A stretch of DNA of 11,813 nucleotides, taken from the NCBI GenBank assembly GCA_026786045.1, contig JAJAYV010000351.1, positions 1 through 11,813 on the forward strand, written 5' to 3'. Both the position numbers and the translations under genes were made by a program. The DNA is from Frankiaceae bacterium (GTDB lineage Bacteria; Actinomycetota; Actinomycetes; Mycobacteriales; SCTD01). Shown here piece after piece: positions 7,843-11,813 of this stretch; within the stretch, counting starts at the first letter, position 1; each line of letters opens with the position of its first letter. Under the pieces are notes generated by a model. That model saw nothing but the letters and a program-made list of their open reading frames with translations, did no database searches and was not told where the DNA came from.

Positions 7843-7858
7843 TGTTCCACGTGGAACA
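7843..7858. other. parS site (ParB centromere), gyrB-gyrA gap, right
   Basis: A second, identical perfect TGTTCCACGTGGAACA palindrome, 43 bp centre-to-centre from the first and 21 bp before the gyrA start codon. Confidence 0.92.
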
Positions 7859-7879
7859 CGCTGAGCGAGAGGACCCTCC

Positions 7880-11760
<3,881 letters not shown>

Positions 11761-11764
<4 letters not shown>

Positions 11765-11813
11765 CCGCTCCGCGCGGGACCGACGCCGAGAAGCAGCCCG
11801 ACCGCCCGCGGGC
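11761..11813 (+). CDS. Start of a downstream gene (possibly the DUF3566 membrane protein), truncated by window edge
   Basis: ATG 11761 overlaps the gyrA stop as ATGA and is preceded by GAGGGAGA (11747-11754), 6 nt upstream. The 17 visible codons give a hydrophilic start 'MTAPRGTDAEKQPDRPR'. In many actinomycetes the gene after gyrA encodes a small DUF3566 transmembrane protein with a charged, low-complexity N-terminus. That identity is inferred from position only, as no domain sequence is in the window. The 4-bp overlap suggests translational coupling with gyrA. Confidence 0.55.

Overview
The window is a canonical replication-origin neighbourhood from a high-GC Gram-positive bacterium (Actinomycetes). 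All genes lie on the + strand in the order dnaA (3' part) - oriC - dnaN - gnd - recF - dciA (DUF721) - gyrB - gyrA - start of a downstream gene. The high GC content, the gnd gene between dnaN and recF, the DUF721/DciA gene before gyrB, and actinobacterial-type DnaN, GyrB and GyrA sequences all point to an actinomycete outside the best-known Mycobacterium tuberculosis arrangement. I cannot name the genus.

Layout. Positions 1-1262 encode DnaA domains II (end), III and IV; the N-terminus is cut off by the window edge. Positions 1263-1617 are the non-coding oriC, with five good DnaA boxes: three on the - strand packed at the dnaA end and two on the + strand further right, with weaker boxes and nested inverted repeats between them. 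dnaN (1618-2784) encodes the sliding clamp. gnd (2836-3837) encodes a 6-phosphogluconate dehydrogenase-like enzyme. recF (3852-5015) overlaps dciA (5005-5535). A 244-bp gap with a possible promoter and an RNA hairpin precedes gyrB (5780-7777). A 102-bp gap carrying two perfect parS sites precedes gyrA (7880-11764), whose stop overlaps the start codon of a further gene by ATGA.

Two features go beyond the standard layout. First, gyrA contains a 422-residue intein (8264-9529) inserted directly after the DNA-cleaving tyrosine. All splicing residues are visible, and so is a LAGLIDADG homing-endonuclease domain with both acidic residues. Removal would leave an 872-residue GyrA. Second, there are three parS (ParB-binding) palindromes: one inside the first codons of dciA and a pair between gyrB and gyrA, so the chromosome-partition centromere is interleaved with the gyrase locus about 3.6-6.4 kb from oriC.

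The genes cooperate in chromosome replication. DnaA opens oriC, DciA loads or activates the replicative helicase, DnaN tethers the polymerase, RecF handles gap repair and fork restart, GyrAB removes positive supercoils, and ParB bound at parS would segregate the new origins. I found no evidence of a wholly new system. The items most worth a second look are the intein, the parS placement, the origin architecture, the gyrB leader and the acidic GyrA tail.
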